Under the pieces are notes generated by a model. That model did no database searches and was not told the origin of the DNA. It saw only the letters and a list, made by a program, of their open reading frames with translations. Shown piece by piece: positions 1-9,425 of a stretch of 64,000 bases of DNA; the first letter of the stretch is position 1; every line of letters begins with the position of its first letter. The position numbers and the translations under genes were made by a program. The stretch is from UBA11606 sp964504305 (lineage in GTDB: Bacteria; Actinomycetota; Acidimicrobiia; Acidimicrobiales; Aldehydirespiratoraceae): positions 1 to 64,000 of the forward strand of contig CAZDEB010000004.1 of the NCBI GenBank assembly GCA_964504305.1. The letters run 5' to 3'.

Positions 1-83
1 GGGTCGGCGGCTCAGCCGCCTCTGTGTTGCTGGGTCGGCGGCTTCAGCCGCCTCGTTATTTCCGGGTCGGCGGCTCAGCCGCC
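1..83. repeat. three tandem GGCGGC/GCCGCC hairpin repeats
   Basis: Three copies of a roughly 32-base unit each begin GGGTC and carry a GGCGGC...GCCGCC inverted repeat (arms 6-11/15-20, 37-42/47-52 and 69-74/78-83) with a TCA or TTCA loop. The third loop supplies the TCA that is the stop codon of the minus-strand response regulator. The array sits downstream of that gene, so it could act as a terminator cluster or be a REP-like element. No T-run follows on either strand. The repeat may continue left of the window. Confidence 0.7.
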
Positions 84-746
84 TCGTTGCATCGGCGTTT
101 CGGCTAAGCGTTTGGCCGCCAACTGCGTCGCAAACACCGCAGCCTCGGTCCGGGTATCCATCGACAACTTCTTCAACATCGTCGACACATAATTCTTCAC
201 CGTCTTCTCAGACAAATGCAGCCGATCACCTATCTGACGGTTCGTTAAACCCTCAGCCACCAACTCAAGCAACTGACGCTCCCGCTCGTTCAACTCCGCC
301 AAACGTTCCTCATCGTCGGACTGTCCCGAACGGAGACGATCAAACATGCGATCCGTCAACCGCGGATCCACCAACGACTGACCCTCAAACACGCCACGAA
401 CCGAACGCACCAACTCGGCGCTACCAACCCGCTTCAACACATAACCAGAAGCACCAGCGTTAATAGCCGCAAACAACGTGTCGTCATCAGAAAACGAAGT
501 CAGAACCAAAATCTTCACATCCGGCGCGTACTGGCGAAGCGCCTCGCAAACCTCCACACCGTTGCCATCAGGCAAAACAATGTCCACCAAAGCCACATCG
601 GGCTTCTGAGTCACAATGCTCTTCACCCCGTCGGCAACCGTGCCCGCTTCGCCAATAACCTCGATGTCATCTTCGATCGACAAGATGTCGCGCAAACCCC
701 GCCGCACCATCTCGTGGTCATCGAGGAGGAAGACCTTGATCGTCAT
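75..746 (-). CDS. NarL/LuxR-family response regulator
   Basis: This 223-residue protein has an N-terminal receiver domain (about residues 4-120) and a C-terminal LuxR-type helix-turn-helix (about 150-212). The receiver shows the acidic pocket LLDDHE near the start, the probable phosphoacceptor Asp in DVALVDIVLPDG, the switch Thr in LVLTSFSD and the Lys in GYVLKRV. The HTH has the family signature GLTNRQIGDRLHLSEKTVKNY. The length is normal for NarL/DevR regulators. The gene diverges from the histidine kinase at 996 across a 249-base gap, so the two may form a pair. The stop codon lies inside a hairpin repeat. The target genes cannot be told from sequence. Confidence 0.93.
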   Translation of the reverse strand: MTIKVFLLDDHEMVRRGLRDILSIEDDIEVIGEAGTVADGVKSIVTQKPDVALVDIVLPDGNGVEVCEALRQYAPDVKILVLTSFSDDDTLFAAINAGASGYVLKRVGSAELVRSVRGVFEGQSLVDPRLTDRMFDRLRSGQSDDEERLAELNERERQLLELVAEGLTNRQIGDRLHLSEKTVKNYVSTMLKKLSMDTRTEAAVFATQLAAKRLAETPMQRGG

Positions 747-995
747 AAGAATCCTGCAATTCGATCGGGTGAGCCACCATCAAGCGAACTCACGCTGCCC
801 GACTCCTTCGGCGGGCCGACCCAAACATCAAGGGAACGCTCCCGACGTCATAGGACCTTCGTCCTCTCGTGACCAGGGACATCGGGCCCGTGGGCCGCCG
901 GGACTAATTCCCTCCAACCAGTCAAGACCACCAGTACCCCAACCGATTGGACCCCAGGCCCATTCTCAAGAATTGGCCATGCGGGATGGCAGGAA

Positions 996-2867
996 ATGAC
1001 AGATTTGGCGTCGCACGACTTCGAAACAACGATTCGGGCCAACGTCACCTCACGCGCCATCACCGAAGCAACACTGGAACACGCATCGGAATATCATCAA
1101 CTAGCCGACCGTCACGGCGAAGTGCTCTGGGTGTCACCATCGGTCCGCTCCGTACTCGGCTATCAACCCGACGAACTCAGCGGCATGGCCCCATGGTCAC
1201 TCGTGCACCCCGACGACATCGACCGGGTCCGCAAAGTTGCAACCGAACTGGCTCTAGAAATCGACGGCCGGCGACGCGTTCAGTTCCGTGCCCGACACGC
1301 AGACGACAGTTGGCGCTGGGTAGAAGCAATCAGCACCAACCTTCTGCAACGTCCCGGTGTCGAAGGAATCGTCACCACGACCCGCGACGTCACCAGCAGG
1401 GTCATCGCCAAACGTCGGCTATCTCAAAGCGAACGACGCTTGCGGTCGATCGTGTCCAGCGCCGGTGACGTCATCGCCATCCTTGACGAAAAGGGTGCCA
1501 TCGAATACATCACCCCGACGGTTGCACAACTGCTGCAGCGGTCCGCCACGCTGCTCACCGAAGACTGGGCCAACTACGTCCACCCAGACGACCTCAAAGA
1601 GATGACAAGTCTGTTCAGCGCGGCGCTAGAAGACCCAGGCACGACCCAAGGGCCAATAGATCTACGACTGCAACGCGGCGACGGCGAATGGATAATCGTC
1701 GAAGCCCTCTTCACCGACTACCGGACCGACCCGATCGTGCGCGGCATAGTTCTCAACGCCCGTGACGTAACGGGGCGGCGCGGAGTAGAAGCATCCGAAA
1801 GAGCAAACCAGACGATCTTCAACACCCTCGTCGAGATGGCGCCCGTCGGCATCTTCCTCACCGACGCCAACGGCGGATGGACCTACGTCAACAACCGCAT
1901 CGCATCCGACTTCGATGTTTCGGCCGCACAACTACGCGGTCGAGGATGGATCGAACTATTCGACGCCGCCGACGTTGTCCGGTACCGAAGCGAACTCGCC
2001 CGCTGGGACGGCAACGGACGATTCGTGACCGAGCTCAAAACTCGTACCAGCCCCGACGCTCGCGAGCTCCGCCTCACCTTGAGCCGCCCCCCATCTGACA
2101 CCGACGACCTCGGTGCGGTCGGTACTCTCGAAGACGTCACCGACCGTCGCGGCCTCGACGAAATGTTGCTCGACGGAGCAGCCCTAGGTTCGGTGGCCGG
2201 CGTTGTGGGCAGCGCGGCTCACGATCTACACAACCTGCTCGCGTCGATCGGGTTCCAACTCGGACTGCTTGCTTTGCCCGCCGACGAAGGGCAGAGAGTT
2301 TCCGCCGCCAACGAAGCGATCGACCGGGCCTGCGACATCACCGAAGATTTGATGGCGATGAGTCGACCGTCCCGCGGCCGGGTCAGCCAAACCGAAATCG
2401 GTTCACTGGTCCGAGGACTCACCGACATGCTGCGGGTACTTGTCGAGCACCAAGCCGATCTTACGTTCACCGACCGTTCACAGAATTGTCTGGCCCCGGC
2501 CGACCGGTCCGGACTCGAACGGGTCATCACCAACCTCGTCGTCAACGCTCGCGACGCGGTCGAGCCTCGGGGCAAGATCGACGTAAACGTCGACGTGGTC
2601 GCGGTAACCGAAGGTCACGCCACTGGTCTCGGCGCCGGCGACTACGTATCGATCGCTGTCACCGACAACGGCTGCGGGATTCCCGACGCCTTCATGGCTC
2701 GCATGTTCGAGCCGTACTTCACGACCAAAGAAGATGGGAACGGGATCGGACTAGCGGCGTCGCGGCGCACCGTACGCGAATGGGGCGGCGAAGTCGGTGT
2801 CGAGTCGACCGAAGGCAAAGGCACCACCATGACCGTGTACCTACCAGCGGTCGTCGACGCTCCTTAA
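996..2867 (+). CDS. multi-PAS sensor histidine kinase
   Basis: This 623-residue kinase has no obvious membrane segment and is probably a cytosolic sensor. Three PAS/PAC modules occupy about residues 25-135, 145-262 and 272-388. They are followed by a dimerisation/phosphoacceptor helix with His409 in the motif HDLHN, and an ATP-binding domain with the N-box NLVVNARDAV, G1 DNGCGIP and G2 GNGIGLA. HDxxN H-boxes are typical of NtrB-like kinases (HisKA family), not of the HisKA_3 kinases that usually pair with NarL regulators. The ATG at 996 is preceded by a purine-rich GCAGGAA. Partnership with the divergent regulator at 75-746 is likely from position but unproven. Confidence 0.9.
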   Translation: MTDLASHDFETTIRANVTSRAITEATLEHASEYHQLADRHGEVLWVSPSVRSVLGYQPDELSGMAPWSLVHPDDIDRVRKVATELALEIDGRRRVQFRARHADDSWRWVEAISTNLLQRPGVEGIVTTTRDVTSRVIAKRRLSQSERRLRSIVSSAGDVIAILDEKGAIEYITPTVAQLLQRSATLLTEDWANYVHPDDLKEMTSLFSAALEDPGTTQGPIDLRLQRGDGEWIIVEALFTDYRTDPIVRGIVLNARDVTGRRGVEASERANQTIFNTLVEMAPVGIFLTDANGGWTYVNNRIASDFDVSAAQLRGRGWIELFDAADVVRYRSELARWDGNGRFVTELKTRTSPDARELRLTLSRPPSDTDDLGAVGTLEDVTDRRGLDEMLLDGAALGSVAGVVGSAAHDLHNLLASIGFQLGLLALPADEGQRVSAANEAIDRACDITEDLMAMSRPSRGRVSQTEIGSLVRGLTDMLRVLVEHQADLTFTDRSQNCLAPADRSGLERVITNLVVNARDAVEPRGKIDVNVDVVAVTEGHATGLGAGDYVSIAVTDNGCGIPDAFMARMFEPYFTTKEDGNGIGLAASRRTVREWGGEVGVESTEGKGTTMTVYLPAVVDAP

Positions 2868-2895
2868 CGGCTCGCCCGGCTGCCTACGCTGAGGT

Positions 2896-3330
2896 ATGGC
2901 CACTATCACAGCAGATCTAACCGAAGGCTTCGCGGTCGAACTTCGTCACGGCGACCATGTCTGGTACGCCGACGAGCCCACCGACATGGGCGGCACCGAC
3001 ACCGGACCCAACCCGTATGCCTTGTTGTTGTCGGCCATCGCCGCCTGCACCTGCATCACCCTCTCGATGTACTGCAAGCGCAAAGGATGGACGGTTCGAT
3101 CGATCTCTGCCCAATACGACCTCGACCGAGTTCACGCTGACGATTGCGAAGACTGCGACGATGATGCAGCCGGGATGATCGAACGGATCCGCAGCGAGAT
3201 TTACATCGACGGCGACTTCCCCGACGACGCGGCCCGCGACAGAATCACCGATATCGCCCGACGTTGCCCGGTCCACAAGACGGTGGCCAACGGGGCAACG
3301 TTCACCACCGAGTGCGTGTTCGTCGGATGA
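2896..3330 (+). CDS. OsmC-family peroxiredoxin-like protein
   Basis: The 144-residue product has the OsmC fold signature. The first redox Cys lies in the AACTCITLSMYC stretch that starts the central helix, and the second in RRCPVHKT near the C-terminus. Family members reduce organic hydroperoxides with these two cysteines, often using lipoyl or low-molecular-weight thiols. An acidic, Cys-containing insertion (ADDCEDCDDD, about residues 78-87) sits between the two catalytic halves and is unusual. The gene is a single unit 28 bases after the histidine kinase and 110 bases before acs. Confidence 0.88.
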   Translation: MATITADLTEGFAVELRHGDHVWYADEPTDMGGTDTGPNPYALLLSAIAACTCITLSMYCKRKGWTVRSISAQYDLDRVHADDCEDCDDDAAGMIERIRSEIYIDGDFPDDAARDRITDIARRCPVHKTVANGATFTTECVFVG

Positions 3331-3440
3331 GACGAACTGGCCGATGAAGGCCGGGCCAAGCAGATTCAAGGCTCGCTCTGGTAAGGACGCGATCGGCGCG
3401 GCTGACTAAGGTCTGCTCAAGCTGAAAACAGAGGTGCGTC

Positions 3441-5432
3441 ATGGCTGAAGGTTCGATCGAAATCTACGAAAGCGAAGATCGGCGGTTTGGGCCGTCGCCG
3501 GAGTTTGTTGCCCAAGCCAACGTTGGCGATCGATCCCTCTACGACGAAGCCGAAGCCGACTACGAAGCGTTCTGGGCCCGCCAAGCTCGCGAGATGCTGA
3601 CCTGGTCGAAGGATTTTCACACGACACTCGAATGGGAGTTGCCGTACTCAAAGTGGTTCGTGGGCGGCGAACTGAACCTGTCCTACAACTGCCTGGACCG
3701 TCACGTCGAAGCGGGCCAAGGCGACAAGGTGGCCTACCACTGGGAAGGCGAGCCGGGAGACACCCGCACCGTCACCTACTCCGACCTGCTCACCGAGGTC
3801 TCCAAGTTCGCCAACGTCCTCAAAGGGCTCGGCCTCGAAAAGGGCGACCGCATCGCCATCTACATGCCGATGATCCTCGAGCTTCCGATCGCCATGTTGG
3901 CCTGCACCCGTATCGGCGTGGCCCATTCGGTGATCTTTGGCGGCTTCTCCCCGGACGCCATCACCGATCGCTGCGACGATGCCGATGCCAAACTTATCAT
4001 TACCGCCGATGCCGGCTACCGCCGCGGCGAACCCTCGGCGCTCAAAGGCAATGTCGACGCCGCCCTCGCCAACGGGGCGGGATCGGTGCAAAACGTAGTG
4101 GTCGTCAACCGTTGCGACACCAACCCGTCGATGGTCGAAGGTCGCGATCACTGGTGGCACGACCTCATGGCCGATGCTTCGGGCGACTGCCCGGCCGAAC
4201 CAATGGATTCCGAGCAGCTCCTCTACCTGCTTTACACATCGGGGACCACGGCCAAACCCAAGGGCATCATGCACACGACGGGCGGCTACCTCACCCAAGC
4301 CGCGTTCACCCACAAGTACGTGTTCGACGTCAAACCCGAAACTGATATCTACTGGTGCGCGGCCGACATCGGGTGGGTCACTGGCCACACCTACATCGTG
4401 TACGGGCCGCTCACCAACGGGTGCACTTCAGTGATGTACGAGGGTACGCCCGACACGCCACGGGTCGAGGACCGAAACGGCGACCGAGCCGGCTGGAACA
4501 AAGACCGACTCTGGGACATCATCGAGCGCTACCGCGTCACCCAGCTTTACACCGCGCCCACCGCGATCCGTACGTTCATGAAGTGGGGTCCGCAGTGGCC
4601 CGACGGCCGCGACTTGTCGTCACTACGGGTGTTGGGCACCGTCGGCGAGCCGATCAACCCCGAAGCGTGGATGTGGTACCACGAACACATCGGCGCCGAG
4701 TCCTGCCCGATCGTCGACACGTGGTGGCAGACCGAAACGGGCGGCAACATGATCACGCCGTTGCCTGGCGTCACCACCACCAAACCCGGCTCGGCATGCC
4801 AAACAATTCCCGGGGTGTTCGCCGAAGTGGTGGACGACGCCGGCGATGTGGTGGCCGAGGGCGGCGGCTACCTCACCCTCACTAGGCCATGGCCTGGCAT
4901 GCTGCGCGGCATTTGGGGAGATCCCGACCGTTACCACGACACCTACTGGTCCACCTACGAAGGTCGCTACTTTGCCGGCGACGGTTGTCGCATCGATGCT
5001 GACGGCTACCTGTGGCTGCTGGGTCGAGTAGACGACGTGATGAACGTTTCCGGTCATCGGATCTCGACCGCCGAAGTCGAGTCGGCTTTGGTCGATCACC
5101 CGGCCGTCGCCGAAGCCGCGGTGGTTGGGGCCAAGGACGACATCTCGGGCCAGGCGATAGTGGGCTACGTAATTTTGATCGGCACGGCCGACCCGAGTGA
5201 CGAGCTACGCGAAGAGGTCCGTCAACACGTCGCGACCAAGCTCGGACCGACCGCTCGCCCCAAAGCGGTCTTCTTGGTACCGGACCTGCCCAAGACCCGA
5301 TCGGGAAAAATCATGCGACGGCTGTTGCGCGACGTCGCCGACGGCCACGAACTCGGTGATACGACCACCCTTGCCGACCCCGGTGTCGTCGCGGCTATTC
5401 GCGAGGGTGCGGCCGAATCCGACGAGGACTAG
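3441..5432 (+). CDS. acsA: acetyl-CoA synthetase
   Basis: This 663-residue AMP-forming synthetase makes acetyl-CoA from acetate, ATP and CoA in the cytosol. The N-terminal ACAS domain is followed by the adenylation core with the P-loop-like YTSGTTAKPKG; most relatives have YTSGSTGKPKG, so one Gly is Ala here. The DTWWQTETG motif and the C-terminal PKTRSGKIMRR are also present. Lys623 in the last motif is the residue that is reversibly acetylated in the family. The length matches Acs proteins (about 650). A HAD-like gene begins at the very next base after the stop, which suggests an operon. Confidence 0.96.
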   Translation: MAEGSIEIYESEDRRFGPSPEFVAQANVGDRSLYDEAEADYEAFWARQAREMLTWSKDFHTTLEWELPYSKWFVGGELNLSYNCLDRHVEAGQGDKVAYHWEGEPGDTRTVTYSDLLTEVSKFANVLKGLGLEKGDRIAIYMPMILELPIAMLACTRIGVAHSVIFGGFSPDAITDRCDDADAKLIITADAGYRRGEPSALKGNVDAALANGAGSVQNVVVVNRCDTNPSMVEGRDHWWHDLMADASGDCPAEPMDSEQLLYLLYTSGTTAKPKGIMHTTGGYLTQAAFTHKYVFDVKPETDIYWCAADIGWVTGHTYIVYGPLTNGCTSVMYEGTPDTPRVEDRNGDRAGWNKDRLWDIIERYRVTQLYTAPTAIRTFMKWGPQWPDGRDLSSLRVLGTVGEPINPEAWMWYHEHIGAESCPIVDTWWQTETGGNMITPLPGVTTTKPGSACQTIPGVFAEVVDDAGDVVAEGGGYLTLTRPWPGMLRGIWGDPDRYHDTYWSTYEGRYFAGDGCRIDADGYLWLLGRVDDVMNVSGHRISTAEVESALVDHPAVAEAAVVGAKDDISGQAIVGYVILIGTADPSDELREEVRQHVATKLGPTARPKAVFLVPDLPKTRSGKIMRRLLRDVADGHELGDTTTLADPGVVAAIREGAAESDED

Positions 5433-5957
5433 GTGGATCTGCCAACCAACTGGATCAGCCGAACCGGGCGAGATCTCGCCGGTGCGGCAGTAGTTTTTGA
5501 TCTAGACGGCGTCATCTCCGATGCCAGTCATCGCCAGCATTACCTCGTTGGCGCTCGATCGGCCGACAAAGACTGGGACGGGTTCTTTGGTGCGTGTGTA
5601 GACGACCCTCCCATTGCGGCAGGGGTCGCGCTGGTCGACGCGATCTCAGCCGATATCACGGTGGTGATCTTGACGGCACGCGTGTTTGAAGTCCGCGACC
5701 AAACAATCGATTGGCTTTCTCGCCACAAAGTTCGCCACGATTGGCTCATTTTGCGTGGTGAGCACGAGGGCGAGCCGAGCACCGACTGGAAACGCCGGCA
5801 GTTCGAGCAGCTGGCCGACGCTGGTGCCGAGGTCGGGTTCGTGCTCGATGACGACCCGCGCAACGTCGCTATGGCCCGAACGGCCGGTTATGCGGCGATG
5901 TACGTGCCAAGCGGGTACTACACCGAGCGTGACGAGGGCCTCCCCGAATTTCGTTAG
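5433..5957 (+). CDS. HAD-superfamily phosphatase, PNKP 3'-phosphatase-like
   Basis: This 174-residue protein starts at a GTG directly abutting the acsA stop. HAD motif I is VVFDLDGVISD, where the first Asp would be the nucleophile. Motif II is VVILTARVF and the C-terminal acidic motif is VLDDDPRN. The arrangement of motif I followed by SHRQHYL, with a late RGEHEGEPSTDWK segment, resembles the phosphatase domain of polynucleotide-kinase-phosphatase-type proteins. The substrate cannot be assigned. It is translationally coupled to acsA and converges by 4 bases with the large oxidoreductase on the other strand. Confidence 0.75.
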   Translation: MDLPTNWISRTGRDLAGAAVVFDLDGVISDASHRQHYLVGARSADKDWDGFFGACVDDPPIAAGVALVDAISADITVVILTARVFEVRDQTIDWLSRHKVRHDWLILRGEHEGEPSTDWKRRQFEQLADAGAEVGFVLDDDPRNVAMARTAGYAAMYVPSGYYTERDEGLPEFR

Positions 5958-8900
5958 CCGAGGGCGTCGGCCATGGCGGCACGAAACTCGGCCACCCGCT
6001 CTAGCTTGCGTTCTTCGTAGCCGCGAATGTCGAGCGCCAGCGCGGCGATCGTGGACGCTTGTTGGGTGGAGAGCGATTCGTCGTCGAGTCGTGCGAAGAC
6101 TGTTTCCATTGCTGTTTCGAACTCGGTGATCAGCGACCGTTCCGTTTTGCGAACCTCGGCCCGCCCAAACGGGTCGAGCGGCGTGCCGCGGAGACGTTTC
6201 GAGCGACGTAGTAGCCGCATCGCTGGACCGCCGGCGCGAGCCGAAATAGTGAGCTTGCGATTCATCCCCAGTGACTTCAGGATCGGTGGGTGCAGCTTCC
6301 AGCGGACAGTTGCGCCCGGCCCGCCGATCTCGTTCACCAGCGCTTGGCTTTCGGGCCCCAGCAGAAGGCGGGCGACCTCGTACTCGTCCTTGTAAGCCAA
6401 CAGTTTGTGATAGCTGCGGGCCACGTTTTCGGCGAAGTTGTCGTCTCCGTACGCCGTGGCGCGTTCGACCATGGTCTTGAAGCGGTCGGCGTAGGCACGG
6501 TTTTGGTACTCGACCAAGTCACTTGCCAGTAGATCGATGAGCTGTTCTTGAGTTTCTGGATGGTCGGGAATGGCCGGTTCGGTCTGGTCCGATTCTTGCC
6601 ACGCGCGGCCGTGGGCCAGCGCCGCCAGGTTCGCTTCTACGGCAACACCGTTGAGAGAAATCGCCTCTTCGATCCGATCCGGCGCAATAGGAATTACCCC
6701 GGCCTGCACCGCCACGCCAAGTAGGAAAATGTTGGCGGCCGTCGTCGCACCGAGCAGGTCGACGCAGATTCCGGCCGCATCGACCAGTCGGCGGACATCG
6801 CTGCGAGTGTGATCGTCGAGGCGGTCGAGTAGCTCGGGCAGCTCCGGGTAGGCGAGGTCGGGGCGTCCAACCATCGAACCGGTTGGTGTGGTCGAACTGG
6901 ACGCGATCAGGATCGTGCGGTTTGGGTCGGCCACGTCGAGAGCGGCGACCGAACCAAGAAGATCGAACGCTAGTAATACGTCGGCGCCGCCCGACCCGAT
7001 CAGGTTCGAGGGAGCGGGTTCGCCGCGAGTGAGCCGCAGATCGCCGGTCACCCGACCGGCCTTTTGGCTGAGGCCGGTTTGGTCGAGGCCCCGCACGTGA
7101 AAGCCGTCGAGCATCGCCGCGGTGGCGATTACTTGGGCAACCGTCACAACCCCGGTGCCACCTATGCCGACCATTCGAAGATCAAGCGAGTCGGGACTGA
7201 CCACCAAAGTCGGGTCTTCGACCTTCGGCGCAGTAGGCACCGACTTCTTACGTTTGATCTTCGCGGGATCGCGTTGCTCGATGGTAAGGAAGCTGGGGCA
7301 GTCCCCTTCGACACAAGACGCATCAAGGTTGCAGCTCGACTGATCGATCGTTGTCTTTACGCCAAATGGGGTGTTGATCGGCTGCACCGAAAGACAATTA
7401 CTCACCTCGCCGCAGTCACCACAGGCTTCGCAGATGCGAGGGTTGATGGCGATCTTTTCCTTTGGTGTGGCGGCCTGGCCCCGCTTGCGTAAGCGACGGG
7501 TCTGCGCCGCACACGCTTGGTCGTGGATCAATACCGTTACACCCGAGATGGCGGCCAGACGGGTTTGGGCTTCGAGCACCCGGCTGCGGTCCCACACTTC
7601 GACCGCTCCCGTAGGCCCAGTGGGAAGCGAGGTGCCGGTGTAGCGATCGACATCGTCAGTGGTGATCAGTACCTCGGCGACGCCGTGGGCCAACAGCGCG
7701 GTTGCGATCTCGGGCACCCCGACCCCACCGACCGCGTTCTGGCCGCCGGTCATGGCCACCGTGCCGTTGTAGAGCAACTTGTAGGTGGCGTTGACGCCGC
7801 CGGCGATCGACGCCTGGATGGCCAGCTGACCGGAGTGGAAGTAGGTGCCGTCGCCGAGGTTCTGCACGAAGTGATCGCGCTCGACAAACGGTGACATGCC
7901 GATCCACTGCACACCTTCGCCACCCATGGCGGTGATGCCAGCAAGTTCGCCGACCTTTTCCTCGTCCATCAACAAGACCATGCCGTGGCATCCAATGCCG
8001 GCTCCGACAAGGGCATCGTCGTTGACCTTGGTGCTGCGATTGTGAGGGCAGCCCGAACAGAAGTAGGGCGTACGGTTGACAGTTAGTGGGATCCGCAGCC
8101 GCTCTCGCGGCGGTTGGGGCAGCGGCGCCAGCGACGACTCGAGCCGGGTCGCGAGCCGTTCGCGAAGACCTCCAAGTATCGCCCCGGCGTCGAGAATGTT
8201 GTGGTTGCGCATCAGGGTTCGGCCGTCTTCGTGTTTCTTGCCGAGGACCAGTGGCTGGTTTGGCCCCCCGTAGAGCGCGTCCTTGACCAGCCATTCGAGG
8301 GTCGGGTTCTTTTCCTCGACCACCACAATCTCGTCGAGTCCGTGAGCGAATTTGGAGATGTTGGCCGGATCGATCGAGAGCGGCATTTGCACATGCATGA
8401 GCCGGATGCCGACCGCCTCGATAGCGGCTAGGGAGCCGAGGCCGAGGCGGCGCAGCGCCTCGAGCAACTCGTGGTACGTGTAACCCGATGCGATAAGGCC
8501 GATCCAAGCATCGGTTGGGTCGGTGGTGGGGTGATTGAGACGGTTAGCGGTTGCGTAGCGCTGGGCAAGAATCAACCGTGTTTCGCGAAAGTCTCGTTCG
8601 AGGTCGAGAGTGTAGGGCGTGAGTAGGTTGCCGTTTGGATGCGGCTCGTAGGTGCGTCCGTCGGGATCGCCGGGGATGGTGAGGTCGGGGATGATTGGCT
8701 CGACGCGGTTGATGGCGACGTCAACGGTTCCCGAACCGTCGGCCACCGCGGCCACGATCTTCATGGCCGTCCACATTCCGGTCATGCGGCTCAGCGCGAC
8801 GGCGTGGCGACTCAAGTCGATGGTTTCCTGCACATCGCCGGGGTAGAACAACGGCATGTGGAGGTCGTAAATCGTTGCGTCTGATGAGGACGGAAGGGTC

Positions 8901-9376
8901 GAACTTTTTGCCGCCGGATCGTCCCCAACCAGGGCGATTGCCCCGCCATAGCGCGAGGTTCCGGCAAACGCGGCGTGACGGAGCGCGTCGCCGGCCCGGT
9001 CGAGTCCGGGTGCTTTGCCGTACCAAATACCGAGAACGCCGTCGTATTTGAAGTCGGGCTGCTCGGCGGCGAGTTGGCTGCCCATCACCGCGGTTGCTCC
9101 GAGTTCTTCGTTTACGCCGGGCTGACACACGATCGGAAGTTCCGGGGCGGTTGCTGCGGCTCTGGCCGCTTCTTGATCGAAGCCTCCGAGCGGTGACCCT
9201 GGATAACCAGAGATGAACGCGGCGGTGTTGAGACCATTGACCCGATCGATTCTCAGTTGCTGAGCCGGGATACGGGCGAGCGCTTGTACGCCGGTGAGAA
9301 AAACCCGTCCTTCGTCAATGGTGTAGCGGTCGGTGAGGGAGTAGTTATCGATCACAGCCATTCTCAATAGTCGCAT
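5954..9376 (-). CDS. indolepyruvate ferredoxin oxidoreductase, fused alpha/beta subunits
   Basis: The 1140-residue enzyme oxidatively decarboxylates aryl or branched 2-oxo acids to acyl-CoA, passing electrons to ferredoxin. In order it has a pyrimidine-binding domain (SGYPGSPLGGFD near residue 55), a TPP-binding domain (GIGCHGM...TAMGGEG), a ferredoxin-like segment with CEACGDC and further cysteines (about 645-695), and a gamma/beta domain (GIGGTGVVTVAQ, GLSQKAGRV). A C-terminal extension typical of the fused actinobacterial and proteobacterial forms follows. An alternative start is the ATG at 9361. The divergent Lrp-type regulator at 9426 probably controls it. Confidence 0.93.
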   Translation of the reverse strand: MRLLRMAVIDNYSLTDRYTIDEGRVFLTGVQALARIPAQQLRIDRVNGLNTAAFISGYPGSPLGGFDQEAARAAATAPELPIVCQPGVNEELGATAVMGSQLAAEQPDFKYDGVLGIWYGKAPGLDRAGDALRHAAFAGTSRYGGAIALVGDDPAAKSSTLPSSSDATIYDLHMPLFYPGDVQETIDLSRHAVALSRMTGMWTAMKIVAAVADGSGTVDVAINRVEPIIPDLTIPGDPDGRTYEPHPNGNLLTPYTLDLERDFRETRLILAQRYATANRLNHPTTDPTDAWIGLIASGYTYHELLEALRRLGLGSLAAIEAVGIRLMHVQMPLSIDPANISKFAHGLDEIVVVEEKNPTLEWLVKDALYGGPNQPLVLGKKHEDGRTLMRNHNILDAGAILGGLRERLATRLESSLAPLPQPPRERLRIPLTVNRTPYFCSGCPHNRSTKVNDDALVGAGIGCHGMVLLMDEEKVGELAGITAMGGEGVQWIGMSPFVERDHFVQNLGDGTYFHSGQLAIQASIAGGVNATYKLLYNGTVAMTGGQNAVGGVGVPEIATALLAHGVAEVLITTDDVDRYTGTSLPTGPTGAVEVWDRSRVLEAQTRLAAISGVTVLIHDQACAAQTRRLRKRGQAATPKEKIAINPRICEACGDCGEVSNCLSVQPINTPFGVKTTIDQSSCNLDASCVEGDCPSFLTIEQRDPAKIKRKKSVPTAPKVEDPTLVVSPDSLDLRMVGIGGTGVVTVAQVIATAAMLDGFHVRGLDQTGLSQKAGRVTGDLRLTRGEPAPSNLIGSGGADVLLAFDLLGSVAALDVADPNRTILIASSSTTPTGSMVGRPDLAYPELPELLDRLDDHTRSDVRRLVDAAGICVDLLGATTAANIFLLGVAVQAGVIPIAPDRIEEAISLNGVAVEANLAALAHGRAWQESDQTEPAIPDHPETQEQLIDLLASDLVEYQNRAYADRFKTMVERATAYGDDNFAENVARSYHKLLAYKDEYEVARLLLGPESQALVNEIGGPGATVRWKLHPPILKSLGMNRKLTISARAGGPAMRLLRRSKRLRGTPLDPFGRAEVRKTERSLITEFETAMETVFARLDDESLSTQQASTIAALALDIRGYEERKLERVAEFRAAMADALG

Positions 9377-9425
9377 AGATGCGACCTATACTTAATTTGT
9401 TCGAATTTTTGACGGAAAATCACTG
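9377..9425. promoter_or_regulatory. AT-rich divergent promoter between oxidoreductase and Lrp regulator
   Basis: This 49-base gap is distinctly AT-rich (TATACTTAATTTG, TTCGAATTTTTG) in a GC-rich window. It holds a TATACT/AAGTATAG element that could serve as a -10 box, and a TTCGAA palindrome. Lrp/AsnC proteins commonly bind AT-rich sites between themselves and a divergent amino-acid metabolism gene. The operator role is inferred from position only. Confidence 0.4.

Noticed and set aside
1..83. CRISPR-like array
   Set aside because: Only three units, the repeats are themselves hairpins, the intervening bases are about 15 long, and no cas genes are present.
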